A stretch of DNA of 64,000 nt, from NCBI GenBank assembly GCA_023205875.1, contig CP060759.1:597501-661500 (forward strand). The letters are read 5' to 3'. Position 1 is the first letter of the stretch; every line of letters begins with the position of its first letter. The notes beneath the pieces were generated by a model. The model made no database searches, was not told the DNA's origin, and saw only the letters and a program-made list of their open reading frames with translations. This DNA is from Chloropicon primus. Taxonomy: Eukaryota > Chlorophyta > Chloropicophyceae > Chloropicales > Chloropicaceae. The position numbers were made by a program, and so were the translations under genes. This document shows positions 26,611-37,598 of the stretch, piece by piece.

Positions 26611-28434
26611 TCACTTAGTCATGTCATCAGACGAGGACGACGTAAAGGTGCAGCCGAGAAGCTTGCACCGCTCGTTCGACTGAATGCAACGCTGGAGCGC
26701 CTCGTACCACCGGTCGTCTTCCAGCCGTAAAGACCAGTGGCCGTGGCTTCTTGTCTGCATGCTGATGGAGCACCCAGACCCCTCCCCTTTCTCGTGCCTC
26801 ACCTCGGAGATGTCCCTCACTTGGATGGTCCACGACGGACGCTCCTGGACCAGCTCCGTGTGTGAGTAAAGGGCCAGAGCGTGCGGGGTCAGGACGCCCC
26901 AGCACCTCCGCTCGCCCCACTGCAGCATGCCCCAAGCCTGGATGCCCCCTTCGAACATCGCGTCCAAGCTCGTGATCTGCTCGCCGCTCTCCTTTGCCAC
27001 CCCGGTCGCCAGGCCCTTCGCCAGCCCCCTCGCGCCCCTCGCAACGCTCGCCGCGGAGCCGACGTTCATCGCCGCGAGCGTGGCCTTCCCCGTGGCCTCG
27101 GCCGCGTCCGCTCCGTACTTGTGGTCCACGAGGTCGATGGCCGTGTCCTTCAAGTCCGTGAGCAGGCACCAAGCAGACTTCTGCACGGTGAGCTGCAGGT
27201 CCACGGCCGAGGTGATCATGGCGTCCAAGATGGTGCCCATGGTCTGGAAGAAGCCGTTCTGCTCCGACCCCGCGCCCTCCAAGCTCGTCCAGTACTTGCT
27301 GAAGTTCGACTGAAGGATCTTGTCGCTGACCACTTTTCCCGTGTATTGGACCGCCTTGGACGTCGTGCTCACCACGAACTCTGAGGCGTTCACGGCCTTC
27401 TGCCCAATCCACTCCGCGCTCTCGATGTTCCTCATCGTGGCCTCGCTCACCTTGGTGTCCTGGGGCCCCGCCGGGAGAACCTCCCTCAGGGCCTTGCCGA
27501 ACACCTTCACCCCCGTGCCGGCCACGCTGGAAGTCGTCAGCAAGGTCTTGCACAACACGTTCCCGGTGGCTTTTATCGAGGTGGCCAAGACGGGCGCCAC
27601 CCCTTGCTTCGTGGAGGTGTTCACGAGCAAGTGGTCGCACTCTGCGAACACGCTGTTGGCGAATTTGATCAGGTGGTTCTGATCTATCTCCCTCAAAGCA
27701 GTTCCCTGGATCTCCCCCTCCTCCGAGTACGACGACGAGGGTCTCTCCGAGCCGTCCTCGGACTTTTCCCTCTTGGCGGGCTCGTCCATGGCGACCAGGT
27801 TGACGAACTCCTTGAGGCAGTCCTCGAAGCTCTCGATCGCGGGGTGGGTCCCGGATCCGCCCTCCTCCTCGCCGGTGGACTCTATCAGGACGTACTGGTC
27901 GTCCTCGCCCCCCAGGCCCTCCACCATGCGCGGCCTCTTGGGCGGTATCTCCAGCACCACCACGATCGCCCTGGCGCCGGCCTGGGGCAGCAGGTAGCAC
28001 CCCGAGCGGACCCTCATGATGCACTCGAAGGAGCTTATGTCCACCCGCAGCGATCCGATCATCAGGATGCTCCTCTTTCCCCTCTCGCCGCAGGTCTCGT
28101 CCTCCTCGCTCGCCTTTGCCGGCACGGACAGCTTGGACAGAGAGTACTCGTCGTCCATCACCACGGAGTCGTGCAGCGCGCTCGCCGAGAGGAGGGCGCT
28201 CGCGCCTCCCGCTGCCTGGCTGGGCTCGAGCATCTCCACCCCCATGAAATCGACGGGGCCCCTCCCTATCAGGCGCTTCTTGGGCCTCGGTATGGCGGAC
28301 ACGAACTTGTCCTCGTCACCCCCTTGGCCCCCCAACGCGACCTGGGGACCGTTTCGCAGCGAGCTCGCCGCGGGGGCCGCGTCCAATACGACTGCCGCCC
28401 CCTTGAGGTAAGACAACGGGTACTGCGTCCCCAT
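26611..28434 (-). CDS. Senescence/spartin-domain protein (ERD7-like)
   Basis: Single exon, 607 aa from the ATG at 28434. The central region, about residues 250-450, matches the plant senescence domain shared with spartin: IKFANSVFAECDHLLV, ATGNVLCKTLLTTSSVAGTG and later SEFVVSTTSKAVQYTGKVVS, rich in small residues. ERD7-type proteins bind membrane lipids and are induced by dehydration or cold in plants. The C-terminal 110 residues (ERRCWGVLTPHALALYSH, HWSLRLEDDRWYEALQRCI) look like a PH-type fold, which is additional to the standard plant architecture and would fit membrane association. The N-terminal 200 residues include a possible C2-like strand region (RVDISSFECIMRVRSGCYLL). It lies 199 bp upstream of the Sel1-repeat gene. 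Confidence 0.75.
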   Translation of the reverse strand: MGTQYPLSYLKGAAVVLDAAPAASSLRNGPQVALGGQGGDEDKFVSAIPRPKKRLIGRGPVDFMGVEMLEPSQAAGGASALLSASALHDSVVMDDEYSLSKLSVPAKASEEDETCGERGKRSILMIGSLRVDISSFECIMRVRSGCYLLPQAGARAIVVVLEIPPKRPRMVEGLGGEDDQYVLIESTGEEEGGSGTHPAIESFEDCLKEFVNLVAMDEPAKREKSEDGSERPSSSYSEEGEIQGTALREIDQNHLIKFANSVFAECDHLLVNTSTKQGVAPVLATSIKATGNVLCKTLLTTSSVAGTGVKVFGKALREVLPAGPQDTKVSEATMRNIESAEWIGQKAVNASEFVVSTTSKAVQYTGKVVSDKILQSNFSKYWTSLEGAGSEQNGFFQTMGTILDAMITSAVDLQLTVQKSAWCLLTDLKDTAIDLVDHKYGADAAEATGKATLAAMNVGSAASVARGARGLAKGLATGVAKESGEQITSLDAMFEGGIQAWGMLQWGERRCWGVLTPHALALYSHTELVQERPSWTIQVRDISEVRHEKGEGSGCSISMQTRSHGHWSLRLEDDRWYEALQRCIQSNERCKLLGCTFTSSSSDDMTK

Positions 28435-29721
28435 GGCGGTTCCCTCGACCGGTTCGGTTCTCTCGAGCGGCAAACGCGCCGCTTCACTTAGAGGACGAGA
28501 CGACCAGCAACCGTTTCAATAACAAACCGAAAAAAAAGAAAGAAAAAAAGGCTCACTCCTCTTCAAGACTCGAGCGACCGGAAGAGCAGTCCCATGCTCG
28601 CCGCGAGGACCGACGTCTCTCGAGGCCCGATAGGCGCGCAACCCCCCCCTCCCTCCCCGCCGCGTCGTGGACCCGTCCCGTCCCACGCGGACACAAGACA
28701 AAGGACCCGACGTTTGCCACCCGACGTTTGCCTCGTTCCTCGACCGTCCGGGCTCGAAACCGGTCGAGCGAGGTATCGGTGGAAAGCCCGCGAGACGCGC
28801 TTTCCCGTGGTCAGGTCGGACCAGGTCCCCTCGGACGCCTCTTTCTTCTCTCGCTCTCTCTCCTTCGTTCGCCAATGCCAATCAATCGCTCCCTTCCTCT
28901 CCCTTTTCTAAGAAGAGAAATAGGCCTCGTGTTTTCCCTCGTAAATGTAAATTCTCTTGTCCTCTCAAATCTATTGCGTGAGACGTTAGTCGTCGAAATG
29001 TTCGATCCGAGAGTGCTAATCCCTTTGACGAGATTTGGAAATATCGGTCCTCATGGATCGCAATCCACGGTGGTTTACAAGATTATCCCATGACAAAAGG
29101 ACAAAGGAGAGAAGGAGGTTCCTCTTTTGTCCTCTTGTCTTCGTTCTCTTGCTCTTGTTCGTTTTGAATCCTTCGTCTCGAGGAAAAACGCGCACGTGAC
29201 ACAACTCACTTCAACCTTTTCTTTCTTTCGATGGAGGAGGAGATGATCCCGCGCCAAGCCCAGGACGATTGGATCGATTCGATGATTGATTGGGGTCCGT
29301 TCCGTTTCGTTTCGTTCACATTGAAGCACCCTGGGTGGGAGCGTTGCTTCGAAAGATCCGAGCTTTCGCCACTCCTGCCCCCCGCCCCACCCCCGTCTCT
29401 CTCTCTCTCTCTCCGGTTGCCAAGCCTAGAAACCATCACCACCACTGACGCAGAAAGAGAGAAAGAGAGAAAGAGGGGTCTCCGGAGAAGGAGCTCGGTA
29501 TCCTCGACACCACCGCCACCGCCACCACCACCGCCATCCTCATCCTCTCTTGTGTCAAGTCAGTCGGTCTCTCCGGAACGAGGAGGGGGAAAACCCGCGG
29601 GAAAACGTTTCCCATTCTTCTTTCTTGGACTTTTTTGAAAGCTTTGGATCCACCAAAAAAAGGCGGGGACAGTCTTGGCGCCCTTTGTGACAGCCCTGCC
29701 AAGAGGGAGGGGGACACGAGG
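28435..29721. other. 1.3-kb gene-poor stretch
   Basis: The longest gap in the window. It contains an A-rich run (about 28530-28550), a copy of the recurrent upstream motif (28763-28796, plus), C-rich sequence around 28640 and CT tracts at about 28840-28862 and 29397-29415. Composition becomes more AT-rich between 28860 and 29300. I see no conserved coding frame, tRNA-like TPsiC arm or recognisable snRNA. A non-coding RNA gene, a non-coding first exon of the glycine-rich gene or a rapidly evolving small gene remain possible. Confidence 0.5.
28763..28796 (+). promoter_or_regulatory. Recurrent upstream motif, copy c
   Basis: Core GAGGTATCGGTGGAAAGCCC followed by GCGAGA, preceded by GAAACCGGTCGAGC. 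It is the only copy without a recognised start codon within 250 bp downstream in its orientation; the next is at 29722. Confidence 0.5.
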
Positions 29722-32700
29722 ATGACGCGCGGGGTACGAAAGATGCCGACCTTGGTCACCGCCCTGGTGGTGGCCGTGCTCTTTGTCGGCCACAACTTGG
29801 TGGTGGCGGGAACTCCTATTCCTCCACGAGTGCTAGAAGATAAGTTCACCACAGAGTGCAGGACTTTGGGCGGGACTGGGTCTCTCACGACAGGTAAGTG
29901 GCTGTGTTTGAGGTGAACACACGAACGCGTGCGGCTGACGACGACGACTTTGACGCGCGCTGTCTGCGTCTCTTTCTTCCGTCCGCACGCAACAGAGTGC
30001 GTCGTGAGCGAGTCGAAGCAGTGGGAAAGGTCCGACGTGGTGTCGGTGTCTGGCCCCGGAAACATAACCGTGAAGGAGAACGTGACGCTCACCGTGGACG
30101 GGGAGACCAGCTCGTCCTTCTCCGGCGGGTTCAACATCACCATCGGGGGCATCTTCACCCTGGAGCCTGGAGCGGTGTTGAGGGGGCCGACCATCGTTCT
30201 CACGACCAACGAACTCAACGTGCACCCGCGGGCGGCCGTGAACGCTTCGGGCCTGGGAAGCAGCGCTCAGGGCCTGCCCTTCGACAAGACTTTTGGGGCT
30301 GGGTACGGAGGCACCGGGGCCGCGTGCACGAGTGACGCCAAGGCCAGGGACAAGGGAAAGACGTACGGCTGGAAGTACAACTTCGAGGGGGTCACCTTCC
30401 CGTTCTCGCAGGAGGGAGGCGGGAGCTCGTCCGTCGGCAATGGCGGGGGCCGGATCTACATCCAGACCAAGGGGAACATCACTCTCGCGGGCGCGATCGA
30501 GTCGAACGGGCTGGGCTCGTACCAAAGGCACCACCCGGGAGGGGGCGGGAGCGGGGGGAGCATCACGATAGACTCCGTCGGGATCATAAACAACAGCTCG
30601 GATTACTGTGCCCTGATAAGCGCTTCGGGGGGTCCTGGCACCGAGACGCCGAGCTCTGACCCCGCGGGCGGGGGCGGAGGGGGGAGAATCTCGGTCAAGT
30701 GCCGTCAGTTCGACTCCAGCGTGAGGCTCCAGGCTTCGGGCGGCCTGAGCTCGGAGAACTGCACCATTGGCGGGTCTGTCAACAACGGGGGGGCGGGCAC
30801 CATCTTCTTGTCGGAGAACGACGTGGACCAGCTTCACATCTCGAACAACGGCCGGGGTGTGGAGAGAATCACGACGACTGAGGTCACCTGCCTCGGGGTC
30901 TTCAACGAGCAGCAGACGCTGGACAAATTCATCCTGCAGTACGAGGCCGTCGCGGAGATGTCCTCGAGCCTTACCCTCACCCAGGTCATCGCCAGGCAGG
31001 TGGAGCTGACGAGCTCCTCGAGCCTCATGTTCGGGAGCAGCTCCACCTGCATGTACGGGGACGACATCATCCAGAGGAAGAAGCCTGACGATGGCATGCT
31101 GGTGGGCCTGGTGATCAAGGCAGACAGTTTCTCCATGTCGAACAGTGTCATGGACGTGCACGCCGGGCACCTCCAGTACGGGGGCCTGTACACAACAGCT
31201 GGCAGTTTCAACCTTTCTGACTCGTCCGTGGTCACCATTGTCGCGGACACCAGCAGCAACCAGGCCACGGTGAGCAAGATCCTTGGCTCCGTCTCCATCA
31301 CCTCGGGCTCCTCCTTGATCTCGGACGGAAAGTTGTTCCTCACCCCGTTTTACGAGAGCGAGGCGATCGTCCAGATCGGGAGCGGAATGGACGAGGCGGA
31401 CCAGCAGAACATCATCGCGGGAAGCTACATCACTTTTGTGGGGTACAAGAACGTGTCCGTTGCCCAGAACTCGCAAGTTCTGGCTCCGTGCTCGCCTTCT
31501 GTCTCAAAGGCCTGCGCTGCTTTCAACCCCTGCTCCCAGTTCGGCGCGACCTGCCCGAAACAAGAGAGCCCTTGCCAAGAGAACACAAAGGGCTTCTGGA
31601 CGGTCTCCTTCTGCAAGATCTCGGACATGCTTCATATCGCCGGGGGGCTCGTCACCGGGTCTAACATTTACGTGGTAGACACTCCGGCGGTGAGCGTAAC
31701 GGACGACGGAGCGATCCTTGCCAGCAGTGGCTGTCCTCCGGGAGCTGGACCAGGAAACGGGACCGGGAATTCCATCAACGGTGCTGGAGGCGGAGCAGGG
31801 CATGGAGGTGACGGTGGGAACGGGACTTTTGGGGACCAGACGGCGGCGGGCGGGCTTTCCTACGGGAGCAAAGGGAGGCCGTGCGAAAACGGATCGGGCG
31901 GAGGCTCGGGAGAGCAGCCGGGGGGGAAGGGAGGCGGATCTATCTTGATGGGATCCAAGCAAAACCCGATGGATGAGATCTACCTGGACGGAAAAATCTC
32001 CGCGAATGGGGAAAACGCCGTGTCTTCTAACGCGTATTCCGCGGGAGGCGGTGGGGGAGGCGGCTCCGGCGGCAGCATACTCTTCTACGCGACTTCGTTC
32101 TCCTCGGCAAAGGCGTCAATCATTACTGCTAGGGGTGGTAATGCAACGTACTACGGCGGTGGCGGGGGAGGTGGCGGGGGGAGAGTGCACTTCGATTGGA
32201 CTGTCGATAATGGTGACGTTGGAAATCGCCCGATCAGGCGAATCCCGGCGATCATACCTTGCAACGTGAGCGTGGACGGAGGGGAAGGATCCAAAAATGG
32301 ATCGAGCGGATGGCACGGTACGGAGACCACGATATCCTGTCCCGTGGGCAGAACGGGCGTGTTTTGCGCTTTCTGTCCGCTCGGGACTTACAAGGACTCA
32401 GAGGGCCCCGGCCCCTGCAAGCCCTGCCAGGCGATACCAAGAAAGGCAAACTACTCGGTCGCCATCGGAGGGACCCAGTACCCGTGTGCCTATGGCTGCT
32501 ATACATACAACTTGGAATCGGACTGCGCGCTGCCGAACGCACTCCTCAGTTTCATTGAGAGGGCCTTCGGGGGGGAGCTGCAGTTCATCGGGATCTTTTG
32601 GGGGTGCATCCTGATGACGGCGCTGATTTCGGGCTGGATCAAGTCGGGCCTTCGAGGCCGAGACAGCAAGATCAAGAAGTTCGGAAACAAGTGGCACACG

Positions 32701-34203
32701 CCGATTTACGTCACGGACAACCTGCCCACGGCGTCCCCGCTACTGGAGTCCCTGGACGAGGTCCTCACGAACGATGAGACGGCTTCCCACACGAATTACG
32801 AGGACTTCACGCTGCGGATACACTTTCAGGGATCAGGATCCGTCCACGACCCCTGGAAGCTGAGTGAAATTCCTCCTCCGGAGCTCAAGAAGAACATGAT
32901 CATCGAGAGCGAGTACCTCAACTTCGTGGACAACTGCAACAGGATCACGATGTCCGAGGGAATCGATCAGCTCGGCACGTTCGGAATTCTCAAGTTGCTG
33001 TGCCCTCCCATCGCTTGGAAGTGGAAGAACAGGCACAGGAAAGTTGTTCTCGAGAACTTGCAGTACTTCATCGAGAGCGAGGAGGGGCACAGCTTTCTTC
33101 GCTCGGCGAGGTCCCGCGCCTTGCTGGATGTCCTGACTTTCGGCCACTCCCAAGACTTGACCTTGGCGTACTTCGATCTCCATGTGACCATCCACGAGAT
33201 GCAGAGTTCCATCAAGAACGCCAGGAACATGAAAGGGTCGAACGAAGAGATCCTGCATTCGAAGCTGCCGATGACGATCATGTTTGCGGGCGAGGGAAGC
33301 TTCCTTTCGCCCTACAACGTGCAGCTCCCGGCTTCGGATTTCCTTCAGCAGTTCCTGTGCGAGACCTTGTCGCCTCTCATTTGGGCCAAGCTCGTCGCGA
33401 GCCTCAACATGCAGCTTCAGAACACTCTCAGGAGCACGCTGGAGGACGACGTGGACAGGCTGCAAGCCTTTGTCAGGAAGAAGTTCGAGTCCTACCTGGC
33501 CTCCTTCGACATGAAAGCGAGCTTGTACGTCTCAAACCTGCACCTGGACACCTGCCAGATTGGTCTCATGATCGACAGCCTCGTGAAGGAGCCCGCGAGC
33601 GTGGCCCGCACTGAATTGGACGACACCTCCTTCCTGATTCCCGAGCATCGACAAGCCCCGAAGCTGAGGAGGGCCAAAGCCTTCAGGAGGGTGAAGCTCG
33701 TTTCCGCGGTGAAGAAGATACTGTTTTGCGCCCACGTGTCGTTCCGCGGGCCCAGGATGCAAGCCACGCTTGGGCTGGTCATCTTCCTGCTGGTGTCTCT
33801 CGACGGCTGCATCACGATCTACATGTTGATCGAAATCTTCGCCCTGCAGGAGATCTTTATCTTCTCCCTGCTGATCCCCCCGCTCGCGATACTTGCCTCC
33901 CCGTTCAACGGCATGTTTGAGCTCCTTCTCGGCAGGAGGAAGAACATGGCACTGACCGTGAGGCTGCACAACACCTGGAACATGTGCTCCATGATCAGCG
34001 TGTTGGTTGTTCTGTTCGGCGAAAGCATCCGAACCGTCTTGTACGCTGACAATTTTGATCACATCTCGTGGTATCACTCGCAGTCGACCTACTTCTTCAT
34101 GGTGCCGCTCTTTCTCCTCATCGAGAAAGTCTTGCAGATCCTCTTGGTCAACGTGTTCGCTGCGAGCATTGCTTCGGCCACCAGTGTGCTGAACAACAAC
34201 TGA
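29722..34203 (+). CDS. Large glycine-rich cell-surface membrane protein (plant family)
   Basis: Exons 29722-29893 and 29996-34203, with a 102-bp phase-1 intron, give 1,459 aa. The N-terminus has a signal peptide (TLVTALVVAVLFVGHNLVVAG). Residues of about 80-830 form a repetitive beta-rich ectodomain with many Gly loops (AGGGGGGRISVKC, GGAGHGGDGGNGTFG) and N-glycosylation sites. A Cys-rich segment follows (CPVGRTGVFCAFCPLGTYKD, resembling GCC2/GCC3 or TNFR-type repeats). A membrane span (IFWGCILMTALISGWI), a cytosolic domain and a C-terminal cluster of spans complete it. The length and layout match a plant glycine-rich membrane protein family (Arabidopsis At5g11700-like) of unknown function. 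The start is the ATG 33 bp upstream of a second in-frame ATG-like context and gives a good signal peptide. TGTAA signals follow at 34231 and 34240. Confidence 0.78.
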
Positions 34204-34550
34204 ACCGGCACACACACCACTATTATTCTTTGTAACTCCTGTAAATAATCATCCTAACTCACCAGTCTTATTGTCGTTCTCCACTCTCATCGTGATCGGA
34301 CCACAGAGAGAGAGAGAGAGGAAGGGCGAGAGCGAGAGTGTGTGAGAAGCATTGTCTTGACGAAACCCAACCACGCAACAAGACAATGATAATGCACCCC
34401 GCCCACACACCCTTCTCTCTCCTCCCAATTCAATCCTCTCTCTCGGTCCTGACATTTCCACACGGGAACGGTTGCGAGGGCATCACAAGGAGGAGAGGGC
34501 GGCGACCGAGAGAGAGAGCAGAGCTTTACGGAAGGGAACGGAACGAAGCA
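34204..34550. other. Intergenic region before the COX7A-like gene
   Basis: 347 bp holding two TGTAA poly(A)-type signals of the glycine-rich gene (34231-34235 and 34240-34244), then GA tracts near 34306-34322 and 34508-34520 that precede the COX7A-like start. No further gene was seen. Confidence 0.6.
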
Positions 34551-34991
34551 ATGACTATGGACAAGATTAAGGTAAGGGAGGAGCGACACCGGCTTCGGCG
34601 GACGACGACGCGGAAGAGAATTCCGTCAAGAAAGGTTCGACGGAGATGCGTTTGCCACGGTGAAGGTCGTGCTGACCCAATTCCTTTTTTTTTTTTTTTT
34701 TGCTGCAAACGCAGACTGTTCAAGCCTTCGTGCAGAAGTGCAAGGCCGAGGGATTGTACACCCACATGATTCCAAGGTGAGTGGATGGTGCCGGCCGGCC
34801 CTCGTGGACTTTCTTTGCCCCCTCGCGCCCCCGAACCATGTCGCTGAACTCTTTTTTTCTTCCCTCTTTCCCTTCCCAGGAACGCCATGGTCACGAGCGT
34901 TGCCATTCCCATCGCTCTTGGCATCACGGGCAGCCTGATACTCACGAAGGGCATCTACAACACCACCACGGGAACGGGAAAGCTCGATTAA
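34551..34991 (+). CDS. Cytochrome c oxidase subunit VIIa-like (plant type)
   Basis: Three small exons (34551-34571, 34715-34776, 34880-34991) give 64 aa; exon 1 encodes only 7 residues. The single transmembrane helix and its flanks, VTSVAIPIALGITGSLILTK then GIYNTTTGTGK, closely match plant COX VIIa-like proteins, which carry TSVAIPIAL and GTGIYN-type motifs. It would be a small inner-membrane accessory subunit of mitochondrial complex IV. The intron-exon joins restore a single frame (phase 0, then phase 2), and a T18 run precedes the first acceptor. Without the neighbouring exons the gene is easily missed. It ends 86 bp from the convergent beta-adaptin stop. Confidence 0.8.
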
Positions 34992-35077
34992 GCATTCTAA
35001 GTCGTTTTGGGACTTCGTTTTAGCAAGGAGGACCGAACTTTTTATATCAAAACGAAAAAAAAACTTTTTGTAAGCCC

Positions 35078-37261
35078 CTAGTCGAAGAAAGGGTTGTTGG
35101 ACTGGCTTGGCTGCGGAGGGAAAGCCTGCTGGGGCTGGCCGAACCCTTGCGTGAAGCCCTGTGTGGGCGACTGGAACGCCGGATCGGGGAAACCCTGCGC
35201 GAGCGGGGAGGGGAAGCCAGCCTTTGTTGGCTCCGGCACCGGAGAGAAGCTGCTCGGGAACACTTGGGCGGCCATAGGGACCTGGGTGGGCTGAGGCTGC
35301 CCGGGGACAGGCACGTCCAAGCTTAGCAAGTCCCCTAGGAGGTCCACTGGTGCCGGGTCTTGTTTCGGGGCCTCCCCTTGGGCTTCCACCCCGTTCCCGG
35401 TTTCCGCCGCGGCGCTCTCCACCCCCCCATCCGCACCGAGCTCGGCCTCCAGCTCCCCTGTGTCGACGAATTCCTTGCCGCAGGCGTACAAGTTCCTGTA
35501 GGTCACAAAGTCGCTCGGCCTCTTCAGCAAAACGGAAGAGACGAAGGGAATCCTCTTGGAGAGGATGTGCTCCACTTGCTTGTCCAGGCCTTCTATGATG
35601 TCGCCGCTCTCTATGGGCGGCTTCGGGGCCAGAACCACCTCTCTCGCCACGCTCAGATCGCCAGCCAGAAGCCTCCAGTAGAAGAGGGCCCGCTCCCTCA
35701 CGTCCGGATCGTCGACAGAGTCGTTCGTCTGCCCTAGCAACTCCTGGAGCATGTCCACGCTCCTGTCGCTCTCGATGTTCAAGTACAACTTGGAGAGCGC
35801 AGTCAAAAGTGCCAGCTGCACTTGCGACTCTTCCTCCTTGTATGTCTCGAAGAAAATTTCTAGGATCTCCTCCGCGGCCTCGATCCTGTCCGAGTACTCC
35901 CCAATAATCCAAATGATGGCAGCCTTCGCTCCTGGCTCGTCCACCTCCTCCAGGCTGGAGCAGACCTCAGAAATGATCGATTCGTACCTGTTGGGGTACT
36001 TGCGGAAGATGGTCTGCACGGTCACGACTGCTTCCTGCAAGACGATAGGGACCTTGTCCTCGATCACGCCGAGGACGATCTTGATGCAGAACTCGACCGA
36101 GCTTTCGAAGTTGATGGCGCATAGGGCCACCGCCTGCATAGCTTTCCTCGCAATTTCCCCATCCACGTCGTGGCAATACTCCTTGAACTCCGACAGGATC
36201 TGGTGGACGTTCTCCGAGTTGGCCATCGCGATCATGATGTCCACCTTTTCGGATTTCACGAAGGTGGGGTCGTTGTACTTGCAGAAGAAGGTCTTGACGT
36301 CCGCGGTCGCCAGAACGTCAGGGTACTTCTGCAGGATGATCTTCAGATTCCTCAGGCAGGTCCACTGGATGTCCGATGGGAGGCTCATCAGCGTGCACAG
36401 CGGCTGGGCCATCTTCAACGCAAAGCTCTTCTTGGTGTCCTCCGACCGCAGGAACGACAAGTTGTACAGCATGAGCTTGACAGCGGACATGACCACCGAG
36501 GCGTTCGAGTGGTTGAGCCTCGGCACGACACGCTCCAGCAGGGTGACCGCCTCCTTCTCCGAGCGGGGGGAGAACAGGATCAGCGTGTCCAAGAGGGCGA
36601 CCTGGTTCCACTGGGTGCACTCGTTGAGCGCTGCCAAGATCTTCGTCGCCGCGGCCATGTCCAGCTTCAAAACGGAGAAGGGGGCCCTCTGCCTGATCTC
36701 GTTCAGGGCCGTCGCGGCGTTTGCCACCACGTGGGGGTTGGCGTCCCCGAGCAGCTCGGTGAGCTCGGAGATCAAGTTCCCAGACTCCACGACCTCTGGG
36801 CTCACGTCGAAAACCTTGGCCACGGACAGGGCCGCAGTCTTTCGCACGAAAGGGTCCGCGTCGTGCAAGCCGACCCGGACGGGCTCCACCATCTCGCCCG
36901 CCATGTGCTCCACCCTCGTGCTGGTCAGGGTTCTCAGCGCGATGGCTCGCACGAGAGGGTTCGGGCTCGAAACGTCGCGGACCATCCTGTTGAAGGCCAT
37001 GGTCACCGCGTCGGCGTTATGGGCGGCAAGCGCAGAGAGGAACATGTACACCGCCTTCTTCATCTCCACGTCAGGGCTCTCAAGACAGTGCATCACATCG
37101 GGAAGCAGGACGCTCACATTCGGTGCGCCGAGGGGCGTCCCCGCCAGGCTCGCGTGCGCCACCATCCTCTTCAACGCGCTCTTCGTGCGCTTCTCATCGT
37201 ACAGGTCGGCCTTGAGCTCCTGCAGCTCCCCCTTGTGCTCCCTGTCCACTGTCGGCGCCAT
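35078..37261 (-). CDS. AP-1/AP-2 beta-adaptin lacking the appendage (ear) domain
   Basis: Single exon, 727 aa from the ATG at 37261. The frame opens further upstream only from a non-ATG codon. The armadillo trunk is clear: DVEMKKAVYMFLSALAAHNA, NPLVRAIALRTLTSTRVEHM, PFVRKTAALSVAKVFD and AAIIWIIGEYSDRIEAAEEI. This is the large subunit that, with gamma or alpha adaptin, forms clathrin adaptors recognising dileucine cargo. Typical beta1/2 subunits are about 900 aa and end in a two-part ear. Here the trunk is followed by a Gly/Pro/Gln/Phe-rich tail (GFPSPLAQGFPDPAFQSP) ending in NNPFFD, which contains an NPF motif of the kind bound by EH domains. A hinge clathrin box is not obvious. Confidence 0.85.
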   Translation of the reverse strand: MAPTVDREHKGELQELKADLYDEKRTKSALKRMVAHASLAGTPLGAPNVSVLLPDVMHCLESPDVEMKKAVYMFLSALAAHNADAVTMAFNRMVRDVSSPNPLVRAIALRTLTSTRVEHMAGEMVEPVRVGLHDADPFVRKTAALSVAKVFDVSPEVVESGNLISELTELLGDANPHVVANAATALNEIRQRAPFSVLKLDMAAATKILAALNECTQWNQVALLDTLILFSPRSEKEAVTLLERVVPRLNHSNASVVMSAVKLMLYNLSFLRSEDTKKSFALKMAQPLCTLMSLPSDIQWTCLRNLKIILQKYPDVLATADVKTFFCKYNDPTFVKSEKVDIMIAMANSENVHQILSEFKEYCHDVDGEIARKAMQAVALCAINFESSVEFCIKIVLGVIEDKVPIVLQEAVVTVQTIFRKYPNRYESIISEVCSSLEEVDEPGAKAAIIWIIGEYSDRIEAAEEILEIFFETYKEEESQVQLALLTALSKLYLNIESDRSVDMLQELLGQTNDSVDDPDVRERALFYWRLLAGDLSVAREVVLAPKPPIESGDIIEGLDKQVEHILSKRIPFVSSVLLKRPSDFVTYRNLYACGKEFVDTGELEAELGADGGVESAAAETGNGVEAQGEAPKQDPAPVDLLGDLLSLDVPVPGQPQPTQVPMAAQVFPSSFSPVPEPTKAGFPSPLAQGFPDPAFQSPTQGFTQGFGQPQQAFPPQPSQSNNPFFD

Positions 37262-37598
37262 GGCTTCGACCCCACGCTCACCTCGTCGTCGTCGTCGTCG
37301 CTTGATCTCCGTAATAACGCTCCGCTTTCCGTTTAAACCCCAACATCGAGGGAACTCCAAAAAGGGGATGAGATGGGGGTGAGGGTGAAGCGCCAAGGAC
37401 TTTTGATAGTCAAGGTGGATGACGACGGGTGAGCGGTCAAGCGAAAGCACTTTTGAAAGCTGCTCAAGCATTAATGAAGCCCCAGCGGAGGACGGGGCAA
37501 AAGATCATTTTTTACTCTATATTTATATTCGCCAGCTTTTTAGCTATACAGCTTTTCGATTGATTGGTGAACCATCGTCAATCGAAAGAAGCTCCCCC
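37262..37598. other. Intergenic region between the adaptin and CHL1 genes
   Basis: 337 bp holding the adaptin promoter and the CHL1 3' end. It has a GTC/GTCGTC run just upstream of the adaptin start and an AT-rich patch (about 37500-37560). No gene was seen. Confidence 0.55.
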
